Source: Microbacterium sp. BR1
GTDB taxonomy: Bacteria; Actinomycetota; Actinomycetes; Actinomycetales; Microbacteriaceae
DNA: 64,000 bases
Assembly (NCBI RefSeq): GCF_002812725.1
Contig: NZ_NMUN01000003.1
Location: forward strand, 62,001-126,000
Direction of reading: 5' to 3'
Shown: one piece after another, positions 37,862 through 46,738 of the stretch
Layout: each line of letters starts with the position of its first letter
Position numbering within the stretch: the first letter of the stretch is position 1
Program-made: the position numbers and the translations under genes
Notes under the pieces: model-generated
The model's database searches: none
What the model was told of the DNA's origin: nothing
Seen by the model: only the letters and a program-made list of their open reading frames with translations

Positions 37862-38809
37862 TCACATCTCGGCACGGCCACGGCGCCAGTAGCCCATGAA
37901 GGCCACGGCCTTGCGGTCGACGCCGCGCTCGGAAACGAGGTGTCGCCGCAGTTCTTTGATGGGTTGCGCCTCACCGGCCAGCCACGCGTAGAAGGGTGCC
38001 CGCGTGAGCAGCGGATCACCCTGGGCGTCGGTCGGGACCTCCCAGAGGAGGCCCGCGTCGATGTCGACGTCCTCGAGTTCGGCGGTCGTCGTCGACGGGC
38101 CATCGAGCAGTTCGGCGGCGGCGGCGTGTACCGACGGGATCAGCTCGGTGCCCACGGCTGCGTCGCCTCGCACGACGACGCGTACCTCGACGCCGCGCGG
38201 GGGCAGGGCGAGCGCTGCGGCATCACGCGCATCCGGCACCTCGACGACGGCGATGCCGCGCGCGTCGTCGGTGAGTCGCTCGAGGATCCCCGACACCGCG
38301 GGCAGGGCCGTCTCGTCCCCGGCGATCAGCACCCGGTCGACCTCGGCCGGCGGCCGCCAGTCGACGCCCCCGTGGAAGTCCCCGGCGTAGCCGGTATGAG
38401 GCACGCACACCACGATCCGATCGCCCACGCGCGCGTCGAGCGCCCAGGTGGACGCGGGTCCGATGCGGCCGTGCAGGGCGATGTCGACATCGAACTCGGA
38501 TGCCTCGGGCCGGACCTCTCGCACCGTGTAGGTCCGCATGGGTGGCCGCACGGCATTGTCGAGGTCGCGCCACGCGCCGTACCAGTCGTCCTCCAGGGGC
38601 AGCTCCGCGATGTCCGCGCCCGGGACGGGGAACAGGATCTTGAACCGCTGGTCGAACCGGTTGTCTGCCACGGTGTGCAGCTCCGGACCGGTGAGGGTGA
38701 ATCGGCGGAACGTCGGGCTCACGACCTCGATGCGTGCGACCTCGGCCAGCATCGGCACGAAGGCGACGTCGGGGGAGCGCTTCGGCAGGGTCCGCGTCTG
38801 AGTGTTCAC
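37862..38809 (-). CDS. Siderophore-interacting FAD-binding reductase (ViuB/SIP family)
   Basis: 315 residues. SIP proteins release iron from imported ferric siderophores by reduction. The FAD-binding barrel holds RRFTLTGPELH and later MRTYTVRE (the RxYT flavin motif), then GPASTWALDARVGDRI. The NAD(P)H domain has VLIAGDETALPAVSGILERL and the C-terminal FYAWLAGEAQPIKELRRHL with GYWRRGRA. The GTG start at 38809 directly abuts an iron box, giving a leaderless mRNA with TAGCCT 7 bases upstream. It is transcribed toward the importer operon and probably co-regulated with it. Confidence 0.92.
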   Translation of the reverse strand: MNTQTRTLPKRSPDVAFVPMLAEVARIEVVSPTFRRFTLTGPELHTVADNRFDQRFKILFPVPGADIAELPLEDDWYGAWRDLDNAVRPPMRTYTVREVRPEASEFDVDIALHGRIGPASTWALDARVGDRIVVCVPHTGYAGDFHGGVDWRPPAEVDRVLIAGDETALPAVSGILERLTDDARGIAVVEVPDARDAAALALPPRGVEVRVVVRGDAAVGTELIPSVHAAAAELLDGPSTTTAELEDVDIDAGLLWEVPTDAQGDPLLTRAPFYAWLAGEAQPIKELRRHLVSERGVDRKAVAFMGYWRRGRAEM

Positions 38810-38828
38810 TTAGGTAAGGCTAAGCGAA
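38810..38828 (-). promoter_or_regulatory. DtxR/IdeR-type iron box at the SIP gene start
   Basis: The plus-strand reading TTAGGTAAGGCTAAGCGAA matches about 16 of 19 consensus positions. It covers the -10 (TAGCCT on the minus strand) and the transcription start, so a bound repressor would block RNA polymerase directly. Confidence 0.85.
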
Positions 38829-38893
38829 CACCGATCGACGTGCAAAGCCTGGCCGGTGAACCGCACCGGTGCCCGGGCGTTTCTCGCGAGGGC

Positions 38894-40045
38894 TCAGGCG
38901 AGCTCGGCCTGCCGCTTCGCGACGACCGCCTGTACCCGTGCGAACAGCGGATGCTCGGGCTCCAACCCGGTCACCGTCGCCGTGAACTCCACGGCACTCA
39001 GCTCACGGAGCATCCGCTGCGCGTCCACCGACTGCGGGTCTTCCGCGTCCTCGAAGGCGAGGGCGGCGCCCATCGCGGCCACCAGCGCGGAGGTCGGCAG
39101 CCCGCGCTCCGCCGCCTCGGCGGCGGGTCCCACGAAGCGCTCGTGACGCGACAGCTTGCGCAGCGGCTGGCGCCCCACCCGCCTCACCGTGTCGGGCAGC
39201 GCGGGATTGCGGAAGCGATCGAGGATCCGCGCGCGATACTCGGCGAGCCCACCCGGGTCGAGTTCGTGCTTCGCGACGAGCAGCGCGGATGTCTCTTCGA
39301 GGGTCGCGCTGACCCGATCGGCGATCTCCGGTATGGCGAGCGCGTCCGAGATGCGCTCGACGCCCGCCTGCGCGCCGTAGTACGCCGTCGTGGCGTGGCC
39401 GGTGTTGACCGTGAACAGCTTCCGCTCGATGTACGGCGTGAGATCGTGCACGAAGTGCGCACCGGGGATCTGCGGAGGATCGTCGCCGAGCGGCGGACGC
39501 TCGATCGCCCACTCGTAGAAGGGCTCGACCGTCACATCGACGCCGGGGTTGTCCTGCGGGGCGGGCACGATGCGGTCGACGGCGGTGTTGGCGAACACGG
39601 CGCGACTCGCCACGGCATCCCAGGCCTCGCCGGCCTGCTCGCGAATGAGGTCGCGCAGCACGTCGGTGGCGTTGATCGCGTTCTCGCACGCCATGATCTG
39701 CAGCGGCGGAGAGGACGGATCGCGCAGCGCCAGTCCCGCCAGAATGACCGGCGCGACGAATTTCAGGACGGTCGGGCCGACGGCGGTCGTCACGATGTTC
39801 GCTCCGGCGATCTCGTCGATCACCTCGTCGGCGTGCTCGGCGCTGTTGATCGCGCGGAAACCGGTCACGACCTTGTCGACACCGCCGGTGCCGACCTCGT
39901 GGACGGTGTACGACGTCGAGGCGTTGATCGCGTCGACCAGGGCCGCCGAGACATCCGAGAAAACCAGCTCGTAACCCGCCTCGTGCAGAAGCAGGCCGAC
40001 GAAGCCGCGCCCGATGTTACCGGCCCCGAAGTGGACGGCCTTCAC
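38894..40045 (-). CDS. mtlD: Mannitol-1-phosphate 5-dehydrogenase
   Basis: 383 residues. It oxidises mannitol 1-phosphate to fructose 6-phosphate with NAD. The N-terminal dinucleotide site is AVHFGAGNIGRGFVG. The catalytic-domain parts TVEPFYEWAIERP, YIERKLFTVNTGHATTAYYG (with the Lys/Asn/His active-site cluster) and LPDTVRRVGRQPLRKLSRHERFVGP are all present. The GTG overlaps the EIIA stop (GTGA). It is last gene of the mannitol PTS operon. Confidence 0.96.
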   Translation of the reverse strand: MKAVHFGAGNIGRGFVGLLLHEAGYELVFSDVSAALVDAINASTSYTVHEVGTGGVDKVVTGFRAINSAEHADEVIDEIAGANIVTTAVGPTVLKFVAPVILAGLALRDPSSPPLQIMACENAINATDVLRDLIREQAGEAWDAVASRAVFANTAVDRIVPAPQDNPGVDVTVEPFYEWAIERPPLGDDPPQIPGAHFVHDLTPYIERKLFTVNTGHATTAYYGAQAGVERISDALAIPEIADRVSATLEETSALLVAKHELDPGGLAEYRARILDRFRNPALPDTVRRVGRQPLRKLSRHERFVGPAAEAAERGLPTSALVAAMGAALAFEDAEDPQSVDAQRMLRELSAVEFTATVTGLEPEHPLFARVQAVVAKRQAELA

Positions 40046-40482
40046 GATTCGTTCACCGCGCTCAGCACCGCGAAGAGTTCTTCGGGCGACGCGACGCCCT
40101 TGAGGACGGCGACCTCGTCCTCGTCCGAGAAGACCAGGGCGATCTGGGACAGGATCTCGAGGTGCTCATCGCCCTTGCCGGCGATGCCGATGACGAAGGT
40201 GACGGGCTCCCCGCCCCAGTCGACGCCGCCGTCGTAACGGACGACCGAGAGGGCGGAGGCGAGGATCGCATCCTTGGTCTCGTTCGTCCCGTGGGGGATC
40301 GCGAGTTCGTTGCCCATGTAGGTCGAGACGGTCATCTCCCGTTGCTGCATCGCGTCGAAGTACGCGGGCGTGACGGCGCCCGCGGCTTCGAGGATGTCGG
40401 CGGCCTCTTTCATGGCCTCCTCCCGCGTTGCGGAGCCGGAGTGGATGCGGACCTGACCGAGGGTGAGGACGTCGCGTGCCAT
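40042..40482 (-). CDS. mtlF: PTS mannitol EIIA component
   Basis: 146 residues. It takes phosphate from HPr and passes it to the EIIB domain of the mannitol permease. The active His is in NELAIPHGTNETKDAIL (~65). VTFVIGIAGKGDEHLEILSQIA is the second family block. The ATG at 40482 has AAAGG 8 bases upstream; the longer open frame reads through a hairpin and is not coding. In E. coli this domain is fused to MtlA; here it stands alone. Confidence 0.93.
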   Translation of the reverse strand: MARDVLTLGQVRIHSGSATREEAMKEAADILEAAGAVTPAYFDAMQQREMTVSTYMGNELAIPHGTNETKDAILASALSVVRYDGGVDWGGEPVTFVIGIAGKGDEHLEILSQIALVFSDEDEVAVLKGVASPEELFAVLSAVNES

Positions 40483-40512
40483 GGTGTCGCCTTTCTGTTG
40501 AACAACCTCTAG

Positions 40513-40567
40513 CGTGTCCCACTTTTGCTCGCTTCGGGGGGCCGATAGCGAGCAAGAGTGGGACACG
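40513..40567. repeat. Near-perfect 21-bp inverted repeat between EIICB and EIIA genes
   Basis: Arm 40513-40533 pairs with 40547-40567 over 21 positions with a single G-U type exception, and the loop has 13 bases (TCGGGGGGCCGAT). The arm core is GTGTCCCACTTTTGCTCGCT. There is no U-tract on either side, so it is not a classical terminator. It lies inside the operon, 31 bases before the EIIA start, and may be an RNA processing or stability element or a copy of a dispersed palindromic repeat. Confidence 0.85.
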
Positions 40568-40584
40568 GTCGTGCGGGAGAGCGC

Positions 40585-40620
40585 TGCGGGGCCGGGGCCG
40601 AAGGGCCGACCGACCCCGCA
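40585..40620 (-). terminator. GC hairpin after the EIICB gene
   Basis: On the minus strand TGCGGGG (40620-40614) pairs with CCCCGCA (40591-40585), and an inner GGCCC/GGGCC stem is present. It lies 13 bases past the EIICB stop with no U-run. It may act as an attenuator or a 3'-protecting structure between EIICB and EIIA. Confidence 0.5.
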
Positions 40621-40633
40621 AACGGATCAGACC

Positions 40634-42193
40634 CTACGCACCATCCTGGTGCTGGTCGCGCACGAGCTCCACGACCTCGTCGTATTTCGGCGAGTTCATG
40701 AAGTTGTCGACCGAGACGTGGATCGCCTCGGGCGTCTTCTGACGCGCGCGGTCGGTGAGCTGGTTCTGCGTGATGACCAGGTCGGCCGACCCGTCGAGAG
40801 CCGCGATCGCCTTGTTGGTGACCGTGACATCCTCGATGCCCGCCTTCTTGATCTTGTTGCGCAGGACGCTCGAGCCCATGGCCGACGATCCCATGCCCGC
40901 GTCGCACGCGAAGACGATGTTGCTGATCGTCCGCTCGGTCATCACGGCCGGCTCGACGCCGCCGCCCGTCGAGGTCGCGGCGCCGCCGCGGAGGTTGCTG
41001 AGCGCGTCCGAGGACTTGCCCTTCGCCGCCTCGGTCTGGGTGATCGCCGCGCCGAACGCGTCGTCCGTCGCCGCCATCGCCGCGAGGTCGCGCTTACGCG
41101 ATGCGCGCAGGATCACAGCCGCGATGACGAAGGTGACCGCCGCCGACAGGATCACCGACAGGATGACCGCGAAGTACGCCCCCGAGGCGGTTTGCGCGAT
41201 CACCGCGATGATGCTGCCGGGCGCAGCGGGCGCACGCAGCGCACCACCGAGGACCATGTTCGTCGTGACACCCGTCATGCCGCCCGCGATCAGCGCGAGG
41301 ATGAGGACCGGCTTCATGAGCGCATAGGGGAAGTAGACCTCGTGGATGCCACCGAAGAACTGGATGATGGCGGCACCGGGTGCCGAGGCGCGTGCCGCCC
41401 CGAGTCCGAAGAACGCGAACGCGAGCAACAGCCCCACGCCAGGGCCGGGGTTGGCCTCGAGCAGGAACAGGATCGACGAGCCGTTCTCGGAGGCCTGCTG
41501 GATGCCCAGCGGCGTGAGGACACCGTGGTTGACGGCGTTGTTGAGGAACAGGACCTTGGCGGGCTCGATCAGGATGCTCGTGAGGGGCAGCAGGTTGAGC
41601 TCGATCAGCCAGTTGACCCCGTTCGAAAGGATCTGCATCAGGCCGTTGACGAGCCACGCGACGGGGTAGAACCCGACGATGGCCATCGCGAAGCCCCAGA
41701 TGCCCGCCGAGAACATGTTGACGAGCATTTCGAAGCCCGCGCGGATCTTGCCCTCCCAGAGGCTGTCGAGCCACTTCATGGTGTACGCCGAGAGCGGGGC
41801 CATGATCATCGCACCGATGAACATGTGCACCTGGCCGAGCTGGTTGTCGGCCGGCAGCGTCGCATTCACCTGGGCGATCAGCAGGTCGGAACCGGCGATC
41901 GCGCCCATCGTGGCGATCGAGGCGACCACGCCGCCTCGGATGCCATAGACGATGCTGCCGCCGGTGTAGGCGATCAGCAGGGGCAGCAGGTAGTGGATGA
42001 ACGGGCCGACGATCGTGGCGAGGTCGGCGTTCGGGGTGAACCCGACCGCGATGAAGAACGCGGTGAAGATGCCCCACGCGATCAGCGCGGGAATGTTCGG
42101 CATGATCATGCCGGACAGGAACGTGCCGAAGCGCTGGACTCCGACTCGCGCCTTGCTGCCGCCCGCGGTCGCGGGGGCTGACGTCGTTGTCAT
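40634..42193 (-). CDS. mtlA: PTS mannitol-specific EIICB permease
   Basis: 519 residues. The EIIC part (~1-345) has GVQRFGTFLSGMIMPNIPALIAWG, NPGPGVGLLLAFAFFG and the sugar-binding FFGGIHEVYFPYALMKP (GGIHE). The EIIB domain begins after a linker, with the phosphocysteine in NIVFACDAGMGSSAMGSSVL. No EIIA domain follows; that is the separate mtlF. It phosphorylates mannitol during uptake. The ATG shares one base with the EI stop (TGATG), so it is co-translated with EI. Confidence 0.95.
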   Translation of the reverse strand: MTTTSAPATAGGSKARVGVQRFGTFLSGMIMPNIPALIAWGIFTAFFIAVGFTPNADLATIVGPFIHYLLPLLIAYTGGSIVYGIRGGVVASIATMGAIAGSDLLIAQVNATLPADNQLGQVHMFIGAMIMAPLSAYTMKWLDSLWEGKIRAGFEMLVNMFSAGIWGFAMAIVGFYPVAWLVNGLMQILSNGVNWLIELNLLPLTSILIEPAKVLFLNNAVNHGVLTPLGIQQASENGSSILFLLEANPGPGVGLLLAFAFFGLGAARASAPGAAIIQFFGGIHEVYFPYALMKPVLILALIAGGMTGVTTNMVLGGALRAPAAPGSIIAVIAQTASGAYFAVILSVILSAAVTFVIAAVILRASRKRDLAAMAATDDAFGAAITQTEAAKGKSSDALSNLRGGAATSTGGGVEPAVMTERTISNIVFACDAGMGSSAMGSSVLRNKIKKAGIEDVTVTNKAIAALDGSADLVITQNQLTDRARQKTPEAIHVSVDNFMNSPKYDEVVELVRDQHQDGA

Positions 42194-43878
42194 CAGTGTG
42201 TCTCCTCTTTGGTTGGTGTGGGGATGGATGCGGCCAGGGCCGCGGATCGTGCCGATGCCGCGTCGTCCGCGGCGAGGGCTGCCTCGGCGATGCGACGTGC
42301 ATCCCCGAGGGAGTGATTGAGCAGGATCGCTCGGACATCGGCGAGCGCCGTGGGCGCCATCGACAGGGTGGTCGCGCCGAGGCCCACGAGCACGACGGCG
42401 AGCAGCGGGTCGGCCGCCGCCTCGCCGCAGATGCCGACCGGCTTGCCCGATTCGCGCCCGGCGTCGCCGACCTCGCGGATCAGCCGGAGCACGGCGGGAT
42501 GCCACGGGTCCTGGAACGATGCGACCGAGCCGAGCAGGCGATCCGCCGCGAGCGTGTACTGCGTCAGGTCGTTCGTGCCGATCGAGGCGAAGTCGGCGTG
42601 CGCGAGGACGCGGTCGGCCAGGAGAGCGCTCGAGGGCACCTCGATCATCACTCCGGCCGTCTTCAGCCCGTACTCGCGGGCGATCGCCACGAAGTACTCG
42701 GTCTCTTCCACCGTTGCGACCATCGGCGCCATGACCCAGAGGTCGGCCGAGGTCCGAGCATCCGCTTCCGCCAGCGCGGTCAGCTGCTCGCGCAGGATGT
42801 CCTCGCTCGCGCGCAGCGCCCGCAGTCCCCGGAGCCCCAGGGCGGGGTTCTCCTCGTGCGCGTCGTTCAGGAACGGCAGCGGTTTGTCCGCCCCGGCATC
42901 GAGCACGCGCACGACGACCTTCTTGCCGGGGAACGCCTCCAGCAGTTGCACGTACGACTCGCGTTGCTGCTCGACGGTCGGGGCCTGGCTCGCGCTGAGG
43001 AACAGGAACTCGGTGCGGAACAGGCCGACGCCCTCGGCCCCCAGTTCGACGGCCTCGGTGGCACCCTTCGGCGAGCCGAGGTTCGCGAGCAGCGGCACGG
43101 GCGTCCCGTCCGACAGGGCGCCCGGCGTGATCGGGGCCGAGGCCGCGTCGCGTCGTGCGTCCGCGCGGTTCTGCGCCCGGGCGAGCTCCTCGCCGGTCGG
43201 CTCCGTGATGACGACGTGCGCCGCGGCATCCACGATCACCGTGTCGCCGTCCGCGAGATCCTTCGCGCCGGCCACGCCGACGACCGCGACGATCGACTTC
43301 TCGCGGGCGAGGATCGCCGTGTGCGATGTCGGGCCGCCCTCCGTCGTGATCAGGGCCAGCACCATGTCGAGATCGAGCAGGGCGGTGTCTGCCGGTGCGA
43401 GGTCCTTCGCGACGAGCACGAACGGATGCCCCGGGTCGGGCACGCCCGGAGCCGGAACACCGCGCAGGTTCGCGATGACGCGCTGGGCGACGTCATCGAG
43501 GTCCGCGGCGCGCTCGCCGAGGTAGCCGCCGACGGCCTCGAGCTGTGCGCGGAACGACTGGAATGCGTCGAAGACGGCGAACTCCGCCGTCTTTCCCGCC
43601 TCGATGCGGGTGTCGAGTTCTTCTTCGAGGGTCGGGTCCTCGGCCATCATCGCCTGGGCCTCGAGCACTTCCTGCGCTAGACCGCCCGCGGCGACGGCGC
43701 GCGACTCGAGCTCGCGTGCCACCTCGGCAACCGCGGCGCGGGCGCGCTTCGTCTCCTCTGCGGGGGTCAGGGCGCTCGCCGTGTCGGCGGGCGCGGGCAG
43801 GGGTTCGGCCATGCGCGCGACAGGACCCTGGGCGACACCCAGGCCGATCCCGACGCCCCGCAGCTCTGCCATGCTCAC
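42193..43878 (-). CDS. ptsI: PTS enzyme I (phosphoenolpyruvate-protein phosphotransferase)
   Basis: 561 residues. It takes phosphate from PEP onto the His in TEGGPTSHTAILARE (~190) and gives it to HPr. The PEP-binding barrel has EGVGLFRTEFLFL, VVRVLDAGADKPLPFL, ASIGTNDLTQYTLAADR and catalytic Cys in GICGEAAADPLL. Full length. The GTG start at 43878 overlaps the HPr stop (GTGA); an ATG two codons on is possible. It is unusual in being inside the mannitol operon, so general PTS supply may be tied to mannitol induction. Confidence 0.95.
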   Translation of the reverse strand: MSMAELRGVGIGLGVAQGPVARMAEPLPAPADTASALTPAEETKRARAAVAEVARELESRAVAAGGLAQEVLEAQAMMAEDPTLEEELDTRIEAGKTAEFAVFDAFQSFRAQLEAVGGYLGERAADLDDVAQRVIANLRGVPAPGVPDPGHPFVLVAKDLAPADTALLDLDMVLALITTEGGPTSHTAILAREKSIVAVVGVAGAKDLADGDTVIVDAAAHVVITEPTGEELARAQNRADARRDAASAPITPGALSDGTPVPLLANLGSPKGATEAVELGAEGVGLFRTEFLFLSASQAPTVEQQRESYVQLLEAFPGKKVVVRVLDAGADKPLPFLNDAHEENPALGLRGLRALRASEDILREQLTALAEADARTSADLWVMAPMVATVEETEYFVAIAREYGLKTAGVMIEVPSSALLADRVLAHADFASIGTNDLTQYTLAADRLLGSVASFQDPWHPAVLRLIREVGDAGRESGKPVGICGEAAADPLLAVVLVGLGATTLSMAPTALADVRAILLNHSLGDARRIAEAALAADDAASARSAALAASIPTPTKEETH

Positions 43879-44159
43879 GCCGCGTCGTGGTCGGTGGTGA
43901 GCAGCTCGGCCAGGCGGTCCAGCGTCGCCTCACCCGCATCGGCGTCATCGGTGTCGACCCCGAGCGTGACGTAGTCGCCGTGCTCGACACCGAGCGAGAT
44001 GACGCCGAGGATGCTCGCCGCGTTGACCGGCTTGCCCGAGTCCTTCGCGACCGTGACGGGGAACCCGGCCTCCTTCGCCGCCTGCGCGAACATCTTCGCG
44101 GGGCGCGCATGCAGTCCGTGTGAAGATCCGATACGCACGGTGCGTGTGATCTCAGCCAT
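43875..44159 (-). CDS. ptsH: HPr phosphocarrier protein
   Basis: 94 residues. The active His is in IGSSHGLHARPAKMFAQAA (His ~17), and the serine-46 region reads NAASILGVISLGVEHGD. It carries phosphate from EI to EIIA. The ATG at 44159 has AAAGGACA-type purines before it. It is encoded between the orphan EIIB and EI. A second HPr-like gene lies at 46739-46996. Confidence 0.93.
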   Translation of the reverse strand: MAEITRTVRIGSSHGLHARPAKMFAQAAKEAGFPVTVAKDSGKPVNAASILGVISLGVEHGDYVTLGVDTDDADAGEATLDRLAELLTTDHDAA

Positions 44160-44201
44160 GGGGTGTCCTTTCGGTCGGGGAGTCAGTGGTCGGGGCGGGA
44201 A

Positions 44202-44558
44202 TCAGTGGTCTGTCGGGGACGTGAGCCGGACTTCGGTGGCGGTGAGCGGGGCGTCGGTCGTGAGCGCCGGCAGCACCGCCTGCAGCGTCCGCGATCCGTC
44301 GAGGTCGGAGAAGACGTCGTCGGGGAGCAGGATGACGCGAACGCCGCGCTGCTTCGCGAGGTGCTCGAGGTCGGGAAGGCTGCGGGCGAGGTGCGGCGCG
44401 ACGAGGAGGATGTCGGCGGAATCGAGGTCGACGGCCAGCGACTCCACGGCGCCGGCGAGTGCCTGCACCGCGAGACCGGCGTTCTGCGCGGCATGGCGCA
44501 GACGCATCGCCACGAAGGTGCTGGACGCTCCCGCGCCACAGACCACAAGGATCCTCAT
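44202..44558 (-). CDS. Small PTS EIIB component (lactose/cellobiose-like), no cognate EIIC
   Basis: 118 residues. It opens with MRILVVCGAGASSTFVAMRL, in which Cys7 is the expected phosphocysteine of the lactose/chitobiose-type IIB fold. LLVAPHLARSLPDLEHLA and VILLPDDVFSDLDG follow the fold's later strands. The ATG at 44558 has a strong AGGAGG. It is the first gene of the mtl operon, yet the mannitol permease already has its own EIIB domain and no other EIIC is nearby. It may have a regulatory role, for example phosphorylation of the adjacent PRD regulator; inference. Confidence 0.8.
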   Translation of the reverse strand: MRILVVCGAGASSTFVAMRLRHAAQNAGLAVQALAGAVESLAVDLDSADILLVAPHLARSLPDLEHLAKQRGVRVILLPDDVFSDLDGSRTLQAVLPALTTDAPLTATEVRLTSPTDH

Positions 44559-44580
44559 CGATCCGGACCTCCTTCCGTTC

Positions 44581-44644
44581 CATTGTTGTGAGTTGGCTGT
44601 GAGCCGACAATGCACTTCGCTTTCCGCCCCCGCGGAAAGCGAAG
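44581..44644. promoter_or_regulatory. Promoter and candidate MtlR operator of the mannitol PTS operon
   Basis: A perfect 13-bp palindrome with a 4-base loop, CTTCGCTTTCCGC (44615-44627) and GCGGAAAGCGAAG (44632-44644), sits just upstream of an extended -10-like TGCATTGT on the minus strand (44614-44607). A second inverted repeat CATTGT...ACAATG spans 44581-44612. It lies between the divergent EIIB and PRD regulator genes, the expected place for an activator site. The binding protein is inferred. Confidence 0.6.
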
Positions 44645-44735
44645 CCGGTCGTCGCCGCTCGGCGCGGGGGGCGTGATTGACTGAGAGCGGACGCGCGAAT
44701 CAGTCGGCGCGTCATCGGGGAAGGGACGGCGGCGC

Positions 44736-46661
44736 GTGACGAGGGCGCGACAGGACCGGGTCATCGCGCTGCTCGCGCGCGACGGCGAGTGGGTCACCGC
44801 GGCGACACTCGCGGATGCCCTCGGTGTGACGCCGCGCAGCATCCGCAGCTACGTCACCGCCATCAACGCGCGCCTCGCGGATGTCGACCCGATCGAATCC
44901 GGTCCGTTCGGCTACCGGATCGATTCCGCGACGGTCGCGTCGCTGCACAACGTGGCCCCGGATGCCTCGACACCGCGTGATCGACTGCACGCGCTCGTGC
45001 GGGCGCTGCTCGACGCCGAAGACGGCATAGACGTCTACGCGACCGCGGCGGCTCTGTTCGTCAGTGAAGCGACGCTCGAGGGGGACCTGGCACGGGTTCG
45101 GGCTCTGCTCGCGGGCGCGGGGCTGACCCTCGAGCGGTCGGGGAGCATTCTGCGGCTGCGTGGTCCCGAAGAAGCCCAGCGGCGCCTGCTCAGCAGGCTC
45201 GTGCACGACGAAATGGATGCCGGATCCCTCGGAACACCTCTTCTGCGCCGTTCCCTGGCCGCGGAATACGTCGACCCGGACGCGCTCGCGGCGTTCAAGG
45301 ACGACCTGGTGGGCGAGCTCGCGGCGCACGGCTTCTACATCAACGAGTACGCGATAACCGATGTGCTGCTGCACGTTGCGATCGCCGTGGACCGCACGCG
45401 GCGCCGTCGGGTGATCACGGATGCCCCGGACGAAGACGAGAGCCCCGGTATCGACTCGGGCGTGGCCGAGATCGTCGGGCGCCTCTCCGAGGATCGTTTC
45501 GGCGTCGAGCTCGGGCTCGCCGACCGCCGTCACCTCGCGACGCTGCTGCAGACGCGCGTCGTCGCGCCCGCGGACGAGGGCGGCGACCAGCGCGAGATGC
45601 TCGAGCCCGATGTCGAGTCCGCGGTGCGCGACGCGGTGAGTCGCGCCGTCGACGAGTTCGGGGTCGACCTCGACCACGAGGATTTCGTCCTGCGCCTCGC
45701 CCTGCACGTGCAGAACCTGCGGCATCGGTCCCGGGTTGGCGCCTGGTCGCGAAATCCTCTGACGCGGTCGATCAAGTCGAGCTATCCGATGATCTTCGAG
45801 GTCGCGGTGTTCCTCGCCCTGCAACTGCAGGAACGGCTCGCCCTCGAACTCCATGACGACGAACTCGCGTACATCGCGATGCACGTCGGTGGACGACTCG
45901 AACGCAGCAGGCGGGCGGATGCGATCGTGACGGCCACGATCGTCTGCCCGGGCTACTACGAACTGCACGAGCTGCTGCGATCGAGCGTCGACAGGTCTCT
46001 CGGCCGCGCGATCGAGGTCGTGACCGTGGACACGCGCGCGGACCCCGACTGGTCGGCGATCTCGACCGACCTGGTGCTGACGACGATCGCCCCGCCCGAG
46101 GCATCCGATCGCATCGTGCGCGTGCAGCCGTTCCTCACCGAGGGTGATGTCGACCGGGTCGCCGCCGCGGCGGCGCGCGTGCGGCGCGGGCGACGACTGG
46201 CCCGGCTGCGAGGCGAGCTCGAGCAGTACTTCGATGCCGCCGCGTTCGTGCGGGGCCTGGATTCGGCCGAATCGGAAGAGGCGATCATCCGGCGCCTCGG
46301 TGAGCCGCTCGTGCGCGCCTCGGTCATCGACGAGGACTACATCGAGCGCACGATCGAGCGCGAGAGGCTGTCGTCGACCGCTTTCACGGATTCGCTCGCC
46401 GTGCCGCACGCGCTGACGATGACGGCGACGCGCACGGCGATCTCGATCGCGGTATCGGAGCAGTCCGTGCCCTGGGGCGACTCCCGCGTGCATGTCGTGG
46501 CGCTCGTCGCGTTCAGCGAGGGCGATCGCGCCGCGTTCCAGACCGTGTTCGAACAGCTCGTCGAGGTGTTCTCGGAGCGCGAGAGCGTACAGCGGATCCT
46601 GCGTCGCGGCGTGACGTTCGCCGCCTTCCTGGACGAACTCGTCGCGGTCATCGACGGATGA
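44736..46661 (+). CDS. mtlR: PRD-domain transcriptional regulator of the mannitol PTS (MtlR-like)
   Basis: 641 residues. Domain order: N-terminal helix-turn-helix (RQDRVIALLARDGEWVTAATLADALGVTPRSIRSYV), a second HTH-like segment (~95-140), and two PTS regulation domains with histidines (HGFYINEYAITDVLLHVAIA; DELAYIAMHVGGRLE). Then come an EIIB-like domain (TATIVCPGYYELHELL, with Cys) and a C-terminal EIIA-like domain with SLAVPHALTMTATRT. This is the MtlR/LicR activator plan. Phosphorylation by HPr and EII parts would tune it. The start is GTG at 44736, divergent from the operon it should control. Confidence 0.9.
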   Translation: MTRARQDRVIALLARDGEWVTAATLADALGVTPRSIRSYVTAINARLADVDPIESGPFGYRIDSATVASLHNVAPDASTPRDRLHALVRALLDAEDGIDVYATAAALFVSEATLEGDLARVRALLAGAGLTLERSGSILRLRGPEEAQRRLLSRLVHDEMDAGSLGTPLLRRSLAAEYVDPDALAAFKDDLVGELAAHGFYINEYAITDVLLHVAIAVDRTRRRRVITDAPDEDESPGIDSGVAEIVGRLSEDRFGVELGLADRRHLATLLQTRVVAPADEGGDQREMLEPDVESAVRDAVSRAVDEFGVDLDHEDFVLRLALHVQNLRHRSRVGAWSRNPLTRSIKSSYPMIFEVAVFLALQLQERLALELHDDELAYIAMHVGGRLERSRRADAIVTATIVCPGYYELHELLRSSVDRSLGRAIEVVTVDTRADPDWSAISTDLVLTTIAPPEASDRIVRVQPFLTEGDVDRVAAAAARVRRGRRLARLRGELEQYFDAAAFVRGLDSAESEEAIIRRLGEPLVRASVIDEDYIERTIERERLSSTAFTDSLAVPHALTMTATRTAISIAVSEQSVPWGDSRVHVVALVAFSEGDRAAFQTVFEQLVEVFSERESVQRILRRGVTFAAFLDELVAVIDG

Positions 46662-46738
46662 AGGGCGACGGGCCGTCGCGTACAGTGGGCGCACGTGCCC
46701 CGGCGGGGTCCATCGAGTGCAGGGTTGCGGGAGGTGTC

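Noticed and set aside
38853..38869. Small CCGGTG/CACCGG hairpin as mtlD terminator
   Set aside because: The stem is only 6 bp and lacks a U-tract; it is too weak to call.
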